From contig DBFBLF010000109.1 in NCBI GenBank assembly GCA_048204295.1, forward strand, positions 1 through 37,951: 37,951 bases of DNA, in the 5' to 3' direction. The notes beneath the pieces were generated by a model. It was given only the letters and a program-made list of their open reading frames with translations, was not told the origin of the DNA and made no database searches. This document shows positions 30,743 through 37,951 of this stretch, one piece after another (position 1 is the first letter of the stretch; every line of letters starts with the position of its first letter). A program made the translations under genes and the position numbers. This stretch comes from Metaruminococcus_A sp900762715. GTDB taxonomy: Bacteria; Bacillota; Clostridia; Oscillospirales; Ruminococcaceae.

Positions 30743-30760
30743 GCAATCTTTTTTGAGTAA
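30735..30760. promoter_or_regulatory. Inverted repeat overlapping the desulfoferrodoxin promoter
   Basis: TTACTCAA and TTGAGTAA (30735-30742 and 30753-30760) are perfect 8-bp arms around 10 bases, with the -35 hexamer inside the first arm. It does not match the PerR, Fur or Rex consensus as I know them. Candidate operator. Confidence 0.45.
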
Positions 30761-30873
30761 AAGCGACCCTTTTAGCATTTCCGTTTTTATGAAAAAAAAA
30801 CGGATTAAGAAAGACTTTTATTGCAAAACTAAAAAACGGCCCTGCATGAGGATGTACGGTATAAGGAATATTT

Positions 30874-30900
30874 CTTGCCGGACGATATCGTTAAGGCAAG
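30874..30900. promoter_or_regulatory. Nested palindrome upstream of hemA
   Basis: CTTGCC (30874-30879) and GGCAAG (30895-30900) flank the perfect palindrome ACGATATCGT (30882-30891); both centre within half a base of 30887. It ends 9 bases before the -35 box of the hem promoter. Either an operator or a remnant structure. Confidence 0.4.
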
Positions 30901-30909
30901 TGTTTTGAA

Positions 30910-30938
30910 TTGCAAATTTTTTGACATTGCGGTATCAT
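30910..30938 (+). promoter_or_regulatory. Predicted promoter of the tetrapyrrole operon
   Basis: TTGCAA (30910-30915), 17-base spacer, TATCAT (30933-30938). A better TTGACA (30921-30926) lies only 6 bases from the -10 box and cannot pair with it. No cobalamin riboswitch or T-box is visible in 30664-30973. Confidence 0.45.
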
Positions 30939-30973
30939 GGTTTCAGGAGTAATGGCTGTTACGGGGGAAGACA

Positions 30974-32209
30974 ATGAAAATTGCAATGACAGGAATTGAT
31001 TATCGAAAGGCTTCTGTTGAAGAGCGGGAGCGGTTCGCCCTGACACAGTCCCGGGCGGCAACGTTAGCGGAAGCCATAATAAGCCGGCATGGAGCTGAGG
31101 GCTGTCTGGTGCTTTCCACCTGTAACCGGACGGAAATCTGGTGCAGCGGTATTATGGCCGAAGAGCTGGAAAACGCCTATCGGAGCGAAACCGGTTACGG
31201 CTGTGAAGAACTTGGCCGTTTGTTTATTTCCCGTTCCGGAATGGAGGCGGTGCGCTATCTGCTTGAACTGGGCTGCGGACTCCATTCTCAGATTTTGGGC
31301 GAGGATCAGATCCTGACCCAGATCAAAGATGCGGTCAAAGCGTCTAGGGAACGAAATTGTCTCGACCCGGTTTTAGAGACACTGTTCCGGCTTGCCATAA
31401 CTGCTGGAAAAAAGGTAAAGGCCACTGTGCGGCTGGCGCGGAAAGATCTGTCTGTACCTCGAAGGGCGGTGGAACTGGCGGAAAAGCTCAGCGGTTCTCT
31501 GGGGAGAAAACGCTGTCTCGTCATCGGTAACGGGGACATGGGCCGTCTGGTCTGCACACTGCTGACAGAAGCGGGAGCCGAGGTTTTTATGACCCTGCGG
31601 CAATACAAGAAAAAGGACGCGGTTGTCCCAAAGGGCTGCCGCGCCGTTCCTTATGAAGAACGTTATGCATATTTGGCTAAAACAGACCTGCTTTTCAGCG
31701 CAACCCTAAGCCCTCATTTTACGCTGGAAGCGGATAAAGCGGGACAGGCGCTCCCCGCAAAACCGCTTTACTGCTTTGATCTTGCGGTTCCCAGGGATAT
31801 TGACCCGGAGCTCCGCCGCTTTTCATCGGTATTCCTTTACGGTCTGGACGATCTCGGAGCGGAACCTGCATGTGATCCGGACGAACGTAAAAAGGCGGAT
31901 GAACTTCTTTCTGAATATGCGGAAGAATTCAACCGCTGGTACCACTTCCGCGAGTTTATCCCCGTGGTGGGGGAAGTAAGCAAAACGGCGGCAAAATTGA
32001 CGGCGGCAAGGCTTGAGAAACCTTTCAAAGCGGCTGCCCCAGGGCAGAAGGAATTACTGCAAAGCCAGACGGAGGAAGCGGCCCGAAAGAGTTTTGCAAA
32101 GCTTCTTTACGGCCTGCGGGATCATTTGGACCCGGAACATTGGGCGGCTTGTCTCAGTGCGGTACAGGCTGTGGTTGACGAATGGCAGGGCGAGGAGGAA
32201 ACGGAATGA
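30974..32209 (+). CDS. hemA: Glutamyl-tRNA reductase
   Basis: 411 residues. The nucleophilic cysteine is C50 in LVLSTCNRTEIW, the GEDQIL motif is near residue 115, and the NADPH-binding segment is CLVIGNGDMGRLV. The enzyme reduces glutamyl-tRNA to glutamate-1-semialdehyde, the first committed step of tetrapyrrole synthesis by the C5 route. A GGGGGA-type site precedes the ATG at 30974. The stop overlaps the next start (ATGA at 32206-32209). It heads a six-gene operon whose last gene, hemL, takes the product of this one. Confidence 0.95.
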   Translation: MKIAMTGIDYRKASVEERERFALTQSRAATLAEAIISRHGAEGCLVLSTCNRTEIWCSGIMAEELENAYRSETGYGCEELGRLFISRSGMEAVRYLLELGCGLHSQILGEDQILTQIKDAVKASRERNCLDPVLETLFRLAITAGKKVKATVRLARKDLSVPRRAVELAEKLSGSLGRKRCLVIGNGDMGRLVCTLLTEAGAEVFMTLRQYKKKDAVVPKGCRAVPYEERYAYLAKTDLLFSATLSPHFTLEADKAGQALPAKPLYCFDLAVPRDIDPELRRFSSVFLYGLDDLGAEPACDPDERKKADELLSEYAEEFNRWYHFREFIPVVGEVSKTAAKLTAARLEKPFKAAAPGQKELLQSQTEEAARKSFAKLLYGLRDHLDPEHWAACLSAVQAVVDEWQGEEETE

Positions 32210-32682
32210 ACTATTTTCCAATGTTTGTCAGCCTTGAAGGGAAAAGGGTGCTGGCAGTCGGCGGCGGCCGGATCGCCGAACGCAGGGTCTCTGTACTGCT
32301 TCATTTCGGCTGTGAACTCACGGTGCTGTCGCCTGAGCTCACGCCTGCGTTGGCCCGTTTCGCGGAGGAAGGGAAGCTTTGCTGGATCAACCGCCGCTAC
32401 CGGGCGGGCGACTGTAAAACTGCTGATATCGTCCTCGCGATGACGATGGACGAAGCTGTCAACCGCAGCGTGTGGGAGGACTGTAAACGGGAAGGCGTCA
32501 CCGTCAACGTCGCCGACCGGAAGGAACTCTGCGACTTCTATTTCCCCGGGATTGTGGTTGCGGACGAGGCGGTAATCGGTGTGATTGCCAACGGGGGAAA
32601 CCACCGCCTGGCAAGCGAGTTGACCGGGAAAATCCGGGAGGAATATGGAAGCAGAACGGTTAAAGAGGAGGCGGACGGATGA
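32206..32682 (+). CDS. Precorrin-2 dehydrogenase (SirC/Met8-type, short form)
   Basis: 158 residues from ATG 32206, with a GAGGAGGAA site upstream and ATGA overlap with hemA. The NAD-binding motif is LAVGGGRIAERRV, followed by TVLSPELT, NVADRKELCDFYFPGIV and GVIANGGNHRLASEL. It oxidises precorrin-2 to sirohydrochlorin with NAD. At 158 residues it is shorter than stand-alone enzymes of about 200, ending soon after the GKIREEYG helix, so the C-terminal part is reduced; whether it can also insert metal is uncertain. Confidence 0.9.
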   Translation: MNYFPMFVSLEGKRVLAVGGGRIAERRVSVLLHFGCELTVLSPELTPALARFAEEGKLCWINRRYRAGDCKTADIVLAMTMDEAVNRSVWEDCKREGVTVNVADRKELCDFYFPGIVVADEAVIGVIANGGNHRLASELTGKIREEYGSRTVKEEADG

Positions 32683-33557
32683 AACGCGCGATTATCATTG
32701 GCAGCCGGGAAAGCAGGCTGGCGGTTGCACAGACGCAGCTAGTGATAGACGAACTGCGGCGGATCAACCCGGAGCTTGAAATCCGGCTGCTGACTTTGAA
32801 AACGACCGGGGATAAAATATTGAACCGGACGCTGGAAGAGATTGGCGGAAAGGGCCTTTTTGTCAGAGAGCTGGACGAGGCTCTGTTGGACGGCCGGATT
32901 GATCTCGCCGTTCACAGCCTCAAAGACCTGCCGATGGAACTCCACCCCGATCTGCCTCTTGCGGCCCTTCCGCGCCGTGGAGACCCGCGGGACGCGCTGG
33001 TATTTCCTGCGGCGGGGGAACAGTCTCTTCATGTGGTCGGCACTTCCAGCGCACGGCGGCGTTTGCAGGCAGCCTCTCTTTACCCCGGGGCGGCGTTTCA
33101 GCCGGTGCGGGGCAATATCAATACCCGGCTGAGCAAGTTGGACGGCGGTGAGTATTCCGCGCTGATCCTCGCCGCGGCAGGCCTTGTCCGCGCCGGACTG
33201 GCGAACCGGATCAGCCGCCTGTTTGCGCCGGAGGAAATCCTGCCGGCCGCCGGGCAGGGGATCCTGGCTGTACAGTGCCGAAAAGACTTTGACCGTGGGC
33301 TTCTCACGCCGCTCAATCACCGTGAAACAGAGCTGGCAGCTCTTGCAGAACGGAGTTTTGTCCGCGCGCTGGACGGTGGGTGTACTTCTCCCGCCGCGGC
33401 TTATGCGGAGGTTTGGGGCAACGAACTCAGAATCACGGGGTTTTACGCCGATCCGGAAGGCTCGTTTCAGCTCAGAGGAACCTTGACCGGGCAGGTGGAA
33501 GAAGCCGAAGCGCTCGGCGTTCGGCTGGCAGAGAAATTAAAGGAGAAGATTCAATGA
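32679..33557 (+). CDS. hemC: Porphobilinogen deaminase (hydroxymethylbilane synthase)
   Basis: 292 residues. The family motifs are IGSRESRLAVAQTQLV at the start, the LPRRGDPRDAL segment, GTSSARRRLQ, VRGNINTRLSKLD and the cofactor cysteine C235 in DGGCTSPAAA, which carries the dipyrromethane primer. It polymerises four porphobilinogens to hydroxymethylbilane. Start and stop overlap its neighbours by ATGA on both sides, so translation is coupled. Confidence 0.96.
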   Translation: MKRAIIIGSRESRLAVAQTQLVIDELRRINPELEIRLLTLKTTGDKILNRTLEEIGGKGLFVRELDEALLDGRIDLAVHSLKDLPMELHPDLPLAALPRRGDPRDALVFPAAGEQSLHVVGTSSARRRLQAASLYPGAAFQPVRGNINTRLSKLDGGEYSALILAAAGLVRAGLANRISRLFAPEEILPAAGQGILAVQCRKDFDRGLLTPLNHRETELAALAERSFVRALDGGCTSPAAAYAEVWGNELRITGFYADPEGSFQLRGTLTGQVEEAEALGVRLAEKLKEKIQ

Positions 33558-35062
33558 AAACGGGGAAAGTCTGGCTGGTCGGCGCGGGCCCTTCTGATCC
33601 CGGCCTTTTTACCCTCAAGGGAAAAGCCCTTTTGGAAAAGGCCGATGTTGTGATATATGACCGCCTTGTCGGCGACGGCGTCCTCGCAATGATACCGCCC
33701 GGCGTGGAGATGATAGACGCGGGAAAAAACGCGGGAAACCACGTCATGCCGCAGGAGGAGATAAACGCCGTTCTGGTCGCGCGCGCCGCGGAGGGAAAAC
33801 GCGTTGTCCGGCTCAAAGGCGGCGATCCGTTCCTGTTTGGGCGGGGAGGGGAGGAAGCCGAGGCGCTTTGCGCCGCCGGGATTCCCTATGAGGTGGTGCC
33901 CGGCGTAACGGCGGCAACTGCGGTTCCGGCTTATTTTGGAATTCCGGTTACTCACCGGGAGGCGGCCTCCTCTGTTCATTTGATTACCGCCCATCGGAAA
34001 GCCGGAATTGAACAGCCGCCCGATTACGGGACGCTGGCGGCGCTTGGACCGGGAGCCACTTTGGTCTTCTTTATGGGCGTCGGTGCGCTGGAGGAAATTT
34101 GCGGCGGACTGATCGGCGCGGGAATGCCGCCTGAAACTCCGGCGGCGGTTCTGGAAAAGGGAACGTCTGCCGGACAGCGCAAGGCGGCGGCGGAACTTGC
34201 ATACCTGCCGCAGATGGCGCGCGAACATGGAATCGGTACGCCGGGCCTGCTGATCGTGGGGGAGACCTGCCGCCTTGCTGAAAAACTGGCTTGGGCGGAG
34301 GAACGCCCGCTCCATGGGGCGCGTGTTTTTGTTACCCGTCCGCGCGGAAAGAATTCCGCCTTGTCTGAGACTCTTTCAGAACTGGGCGCTGAAGTGGTTG
34401 AACTCCCATCTGTCCGGACGGAGTTTCTGGAGCCCGCCGGCGAACTGCTGGAACGCAAAAGCGCGCTTCCGTCCTATGACTGGATTATCTGTTCCAGTCC
34501 TGTGGGGGTAGAAGCGTTCTTCCGCTTCCTCCGGCGGGAGCGGTTTGATCTCCGTTCTCTGCCCAATCTCCGTTTCGCGGCGGTCGGGGAAAAGACGAGA
34601 GCCGCGTTGGAGGAAAGAGGCGTGGTTGTGGACTGCTGCCCGGAGGAGTACAACGGGCGGGCTCTGGCGCGGGCGCTTCTGTCCCGGCTCAGGCCGGAGG
34701 ACAGGGTTCTGGCGCTGGTTCCCCAGAACCGGGAAAGCGCGGTAGTAGCCGCTTTGCGGGAAAAGGCGGTTGACTGTGACACCGCGGCGGTTTACCGGAC
34801 GGTCGCAGAAGCAGGGTTTGTTCCGCGGCTGCGCCCCGGCGATTGCGCCGTTTTTGCCAGCGCTTCGGCGGTGGAGGGATTTGCCGGTATGGCAGGCGGC
34901 CGGAACCTTGAACCGCTCCGGGCGTTCTGCATCGGCGAACAGACCGCCTGCGCTGCAAAACAGCTGGGGATGAACCCCATTGTCGCTGAACAGGCTTCGA
35001 TTAAAAGTATGGTGGAAAAACTGCTGGAATATCACTTACAGGAAAGGTCGGGACAGTTATGA
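33554..35062 (+). CDS. cobA-hemD: Fused uroporphyrinogen-III C-methyltransferase/uroporphyrinogen-III synthase
   Basis: 502 residues. Residues about 1-245 are the SAM-dependent methyltransferase (VWLVGAGPSDPGLFTLKG, VVIYDRLVG, VRLKGGDPFLFGRGGEEAEA, VVPGVTAATAVPAYFGIPVTHR). After a linker, residues about 255-495 are HemD (GARVFVTRPRGKNSALSETL, DWIICSSPVGVEAFF, FASASAVEGFAG). One polypeptide thus makes uroporphyrinogen III and methylates it to precorrin-2. This fusion is common in Clostridia. ATG 33554 was chosen for the ATGA overlap with hemC, the AGGAG site and the family start. Confidence 0.96.
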   Translation: MKTGKVWLVGAGPSDPGLFTLKGKALLEKADVVIYDRLVGDGVLAMIPPGVEMIDAGKNAGNHVMPQEEINAVLVARAAEGKRVVRLKGGDPFLFGRGGEEAEALCAAGIPYEVVPGVTAATAVPAYFGIPVTHREAASSVHLITAHRKAGIEQPPDYGTLAALGPGATLVFFMGVGALEEICGGLIGAGMPPETPAAVLEKGTSAGQRKAAAELAYLPQMAREHGIGTPGLLIVGETCRLAEKLAWAEERPLHGARVFVTRPRGKNSALSETLSELGAEVVELPSVRTEFLEPAGELLERKSALPSYDWIICSSPVGVEAFFRFLRRERFDLRSLPNLRFAAVGEKTRAALEERGVVVDCCPEEYNGRALARALLSRLRPEDRVLALVPQNRESAVVAALREKAVDCDTAAVYRTVAEAGFVPRLRPGDCAVFASASAVEGFAGMAGGRNLEPLRAFCIGEQTACAAKQLGMNPIVAEQASIKSMVEKLLEYHLQERSGQL

Positions 35063-36036
35063 TAAACAGGCCGAGACGGCTCCGCGCCACCCCTGTGCTG
35101 CGGGGAATGGTGCGGGAAACCCGGATGAGCGCGGATTCGTTGATCTACCCCCTTTTTGTGCGGGAGGGGAGCGGGATCAGGGAAGAAATTCCGTCAATGG
35201 AGGGGCAGTACCGCTACAGTGTGGATATGCTTCCCTACGCGCTGGAGGAGACGGCAAAGGCGGGAGTACCCAGCGTGATGCTCTTTGGCATCCCCGGCGA
35301 AAAGGATGAATGCGGCAGCGGCGCTTACGCGGAGGATGGAATTGTCCAGCGGGCGCTGCGGGAGGCAAAACGGGAAGTCCCGGAGCTTTGCTATATCACC
35401 GACGTTTGTATGTGCGAATACACCTCCCACGGACACTGCGGCGTGCTGAGCGGACAGGAGGTCGACAATGACTGCACCCTGCCCCTGCTGGCGAAGACCG
35501 CTCTCTCCCACGTACAGGCGGGGGCGGATATGGTCGCCCCGTCCGATATGATGGACGGCCGGGTTGCGGCAATCCGTGCGGAGCTGGACCGGAACGGCTA
35601 TATGAATCTCCCAATCATGTCTTACGCGGTGAAATACGCTTCTGCTTTCTACGGTCCTTTCCGGGAGGCGGCGGGTTCCGCTCCGGCCTTTGGCGACCGG
35701 AAAAGCTATCAGATGGATTACCACAACCGGAAAGAGGCTCTGAAAGAGGCCCTTTCCGATGCGGCGGAGGGCGCGGATATCATCATGGTAAAGCCGGCCC
35801 TGTCTTATCTGGATATCATCCGGGAGGTGGCGGACCGCATCAATCTGCCGGTGGCGGCTTACAGCGTCAGCGGGGAATACGCTATGATTAAGGCGGGCGC
35901 GAAGCTGGGTGTAATTGATGAGGAAAAGCTGATTGCGGAAACGGCCGCGAGTATTTTCCGGGCGGGCAGCAGTATCCTGCTGAGCTATTACGCGAAGGAG
36001 ATTGCCGCTATGATCCGGGACGGGAGGATTGGATGA
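35059..36036 (+). CDS. hemB: Porphobilinogen synthase (5-aminolevulinate dehydratase)
   Basis: 325 residues. The metal-binding loop is DVCMCEYTSHGHCG with C117, C119 and C127, which indicates the zinc-dependent type. The two Schiff-base lysines are K192 in SYAVKYASAFYGPF and K245 in IIMVKPALSYLD. It joins two 5-aminolevulinate molecules to porphobilinogen. ATGA overlap with the preceding gene. Confidence 0.97.
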   Translation: MINRPRRLRATPVLRGMVRETRMSADSLIYPLFVREGSGIREEIPSMEGQYRYSVDMLPYALEETAKAGVPSVMLFGIPGEKDECGSGAYAEDGIVQRALREAKREVPELCYITDVCMCEYTSHGHCGVLSGQEVDNDCTLPLLAKTALSHVQAGADMVAPSDMMDGRVAAIRAELDRNGYMNLPIMSYAVKYASAFYGPFREAAGSAPAFGDRKSYQMDYHNRKEALKEALSDAAEGADIIMVKPALSYLDIIREVADRINLPVAAYSVSGEYAMIKAGAKLGVIDEEKLIAETAASIFRAGSSILLSYYAKEIAAMIRDGRIG

Positions 36037-37328
36037 TGACAAAATCAGAACAGCTGTTTGAGCGTGCTGTTAAAATAATTCCAGGCGGGGTAAACAGCCC
36101 GGTGAGAGCCTACCGCTCAGTCAGAGGGACGCCCCGGTTTATCGAGCGGGCGGATGGTGCGTATATCTGGGACGCCGACGGTAACCGCTATACCGATTAT
36201 ATCGGCTCCTGGGGACCAATGCTGCTGGGTCACAACCATCCTGAAATTCGGGAGGCGGTCTGCAAGGCCGCCGAAAAAGGATTGAGCTTTGGCGCGGCGA
36301 CGGAAGCCGAGGTGGAGATGGCGGAGCTGATCTGCTCTCTCGTTCCATCGGTTGAAATGGTGCGGATGGTCAATTCCGGCACCGAGGCGGTGATGAGCGC
36401 GATTCGGGCTGCCCGCGGGTATACCGGGCGGGAAAAGGTCATTAAGTTTGAGGGGTGCTACCATGGCCATTGCGACGCAATGCTGGTAAAAGCCGGCTCC
36501 GGCGTGATGACCGCCGGGATTCCGGACAGCGCCGGAGTGCCGGGCGGCTGCGCCCAGGATACTCTGACCGCTGTTTACAATGACCTTTCAAGCGTGGAAC
36601 GCTTATTTGAAGAGAATCCGGGAAAAGTCGCCGCGTTGATTGTTGAACCGGTTGCGGCCAACATGGGTGTTGTCCTGCCGCAGGAAGGCTTTTTAAAAGG
36701 TCTGCGCGCCCTTTGCACCAAATACGGCGCGGTGCTGATTTTTGATGAGGTGATTACCGGATTCCGCCTGGGAATTGACGGGGCGCAGGGACGGTACGGT
36801 GTCGCCGCCGATTTGACGACGTTTGGGAAGATCATTGGGGCGGGGATGCCGGTCGGCGCTTATGGGGGGAAACGTGAGATTATGGAATGCGTCGCCCCGG
36901 TGGGGCCGGTTTATCAGGCTGGGACCCTGAGCGGGAACCCAGTCGCCATGGCAGCGGGGATTACGCAGCTCCGGATTCTGCGGGATCACCCGGAAGTCTA
37001 TAATAAAATTGGCCGCCTTGGCGACTTATTCCGGCAGGGCATGGAACAGGTATTGAAAGAATCCGGCGCCGAAGTGCAGGTGACTGGAACCGGTTCGCTC
37101 GCCTGTGTCTTTTTTACCGGGGAGCCGGTGAAGGATTATGCTTCGGCAAAAAAGAGCGACACCAGCCGGTTCGGGAGATATTTTCATTATCTGCTTGGCC
37201 ATGGAATCCATGCGGCGCCGTCCCAATTTGAGGCGGTCTTTTTCTCAAACGCCCATACGGAAGAGGATATTTCTGCTTTTCTGGGTGCGGCGAAAGCCTT
37301 TTTAAAAGAGAATGAACCGCGGTACTGA
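36033..37328 (+). CDS. hemL: Glutamate-1-semialdehyde 2,1-aminomutase
   Basis: 431 residues, class III aminotransferase fold. IIPGGVNSPVRAYR at the start, GTEAVMSAIRAARGYTGR, FDEVITGFR and the PLP lysine K266 in LTTFGKIIGAGMPVGAYGG. It converts glutamate-1-semialdehyde to 5-aminolevulinate, the substrate of HemB. Two consecutive ATG codons (36033, 36036) are possible starts; the first overlaps the hemB stop. It is the last recognised gene of the operon. Confidence 0.96.
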   Translation: MMTKSEQLFERAVKIIPGGVNSPVRAYRSVRGTPRFIERADGAYIWDADGNRYTDYIGSWGPMLLGHNHPEIREAVCKAAEKGLSFGAATEAEVEMAELICSLVPSVEMVRMVNSGTEAVMSAIRAARGYTGREKVIKFEGCYHGHCDAMLVKAGSGVMTAGIPDSAGVPGGCAQDTLTAVYNDLSSVERLFEENPGKVAALIVEPVAANMGVVLPQEGFLKGLRALCTKYGAVLIFDEVITGFRLGIDGAQGRYGVAADLTTFGKIIGAGMPVGAYGGKREIMECVAPVGPVYQAGTLSGNPVAMAAGITQLRILRDHPEVYNKIGRLGDLFRQGMEQVLKESGAEVQVTGTGSLACVFFTGEPVKDYASAKKSDTSRFGRYFHYLLGHGIHAAPSQFEAVFFSNAHTEEDISAFLGAAKAFLKENEPRY

Positions 37329-37367
37329 TCGAGAGACATAAGAGTATGACAACCGGGGAGGAAGACA

Positions 37368-37951
37368 ATGGAACGATATGGGCGGACGTATATTTCGCCG
37401 GAGTATACCCGGGAGGATTTTTTAGAGCTCGGCTTAAGCCTGGAAAGTTTTGACTGGGTATGGCAGAGGGCCCTGGATGTTTTTGAGGACCGATTCCAGA
37501 GACGGTATTTTGACCCGATTGGGATTTTAATGGGGGATGTAAATCGCAACGGTTTTGCTATTATGGCTTTGCTTTGCTTGCTGATTGAAACGCTCTATCA
37601 GTTTAGAGACGGCCTGACTGCGGCTCAGCCGGGAAAAAACCGGGAGTCATATGTTAATTTCTTACGGCTGAATTTACCCGACGTTTTCGACCGCGCTCAA
37701 AAAGCGGAATGTTTTTACGGCGATATCCGCTGCGGAATTCTGCACTCTGCCCAGACCAAAAACGGAAGCCAGTTAACGTTTGGTAAAAACTATACAGTAG
37801 AGCTTTTTGAAGGAAAGAAGATTAGGGTCGACGTCAGAAATCTGGCGGACCGGATTTGGGACTATTATATGGAATACAAAGGGCGTCTTTTAAACCCGGA
37901 AGAGGTCTACCTGCGTGAGAATTTCATTAAAAAAATGAAACATATCTGCCG
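37368..37951 (+). CDS. Unidentified protein, 3' truncated by window edge; possible HEPN-like motif
   Basis: ATG 37368 has GGGGAGGAAG 3-8 bases upstream and opens 194 codons without a stop before the window ends. The sequence starts MERYGRTYISPEYTRED, is rich in aromatic residues and has helical segments (IMALLCLLIETLYQFRDGL). I do not recognise a family. The segment YGDIRCGILHSAQ holds an R-x4-H motif like that of HEPN RNases, and a hydrophobic helix precedes it, but this short motif is weak evidence. It starts 39 bases after hemL, so read-through from the hem operon is possible; a functional link is not implied. Confidence 0.75.
   Translation, partial: MERYGRTYISPEYTREDFLELGLSLESFDWVWQRALDVFEDRFQRRYFDPIGILMGDVNRNGFAIMALLCLLIETLYQFRDGLTAAQPGKNRESYVNFLRLNLPDVFDRAQKAECFYGDIRCGILHSAQTKNGSQLTFGKNYTVELFEGKKIRVDVRNLADRIWDYYMEYKGRLLNPEEVYLRENFIKKMKHIC

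Overview
The window reads as one contiguous stretch of chromosome from an anaerobic, spore-forming Firmicute, most likely a Clostridia member of the Oscillospiraceae/Ruminococcaceae type. Sporulation genes (spoVS, ypeB, a SpoIID-family gene), strict-anaerobe chemistry (desulfoferrodoxin, L-lactate dehydrogenase), clostridial gene orders (ymdB-spoVS; Asp23-fakA-recG) and the absence of an outer-membrane gene set all point there. No tRNA, rRNA, CRISPR array, transposase or prophage structural gene was seen.

Layout. 1-6.9 kb (+): end of an AI-2E family permease, ymdB, spoVS, then Asp23-family protein, fakA and recG. 6.9-8.2 kb (-): ypeB, converging on recG with overlapping stop codons. 8.3-14.3 kb (+): a run with cysteine desulfurase, thiI, cinA, class B sortase and a SpoIID-family protein. 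14.3-15.3 kb: a compact divergent switch, with a coiled-coil protein and a sigma region 4-like protein on the minus strand facing an XRE regulator on the plus strand. 15.4-18.0 kb (+): two PH-domain membrane proteins and lexA. 18.0-19.4 kb (-): two TrkA-type proteins. 19.5-23.0 kb (+): a 47-residue Cys-rich protein, an Rrf2 regulator, a newly read Cys-Cys-Cys leader peptide, O-acetylhomoserine sulfhydrylase and cysteine synthase. 23.0-23.4 kb: a tandem, palindrome-rich repeat. 23.5-28.9 kb (-): a five-gene peptide-type ABC transporter operon behind a structured leader RNA with an intrinsic terminator. 28.9-30.7 kb (-): desulfoferrodoxin, ldh and a frameshifted DsrE-like gene. 31.0-37.3 kb (+): a six-gene tetrapyrrole operon with overlapping start/stop codons, then the start of an unidentified gene.

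How the parts work together. The cysteine module is the most interesting region: an Rrf2-family regulator is followed by a strong promoter overlapped by a 31-bp palindrome, then a 24-codon leader reading frame with three consecutive Cys codons. The 5' arm of a predicted stem lies within this frame and its 3' arm covers the ribosome binding site of the sulfhydrylase gene, which suggests translational attenuation by Cys-tRNA supply. The tetrapyrrole operon covers glutamyl-tRNA to uroporphyrinogen III and on to sirohydrochlorin, with no protoheme genes in view, so it probably serves siroheme or corrinoid synthesis. The cysteine desulfurase probably feeds ThiI, which lacks a rhodanese domain here. 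LexA lies about 2.5 kb downstream of a candidate SOS box placed in the divergent XRE control region.

Other points to check: a probable CTG start in the first permease gene of the ABC operon, and an A6-tract frameshift in the DsrE-like gene.
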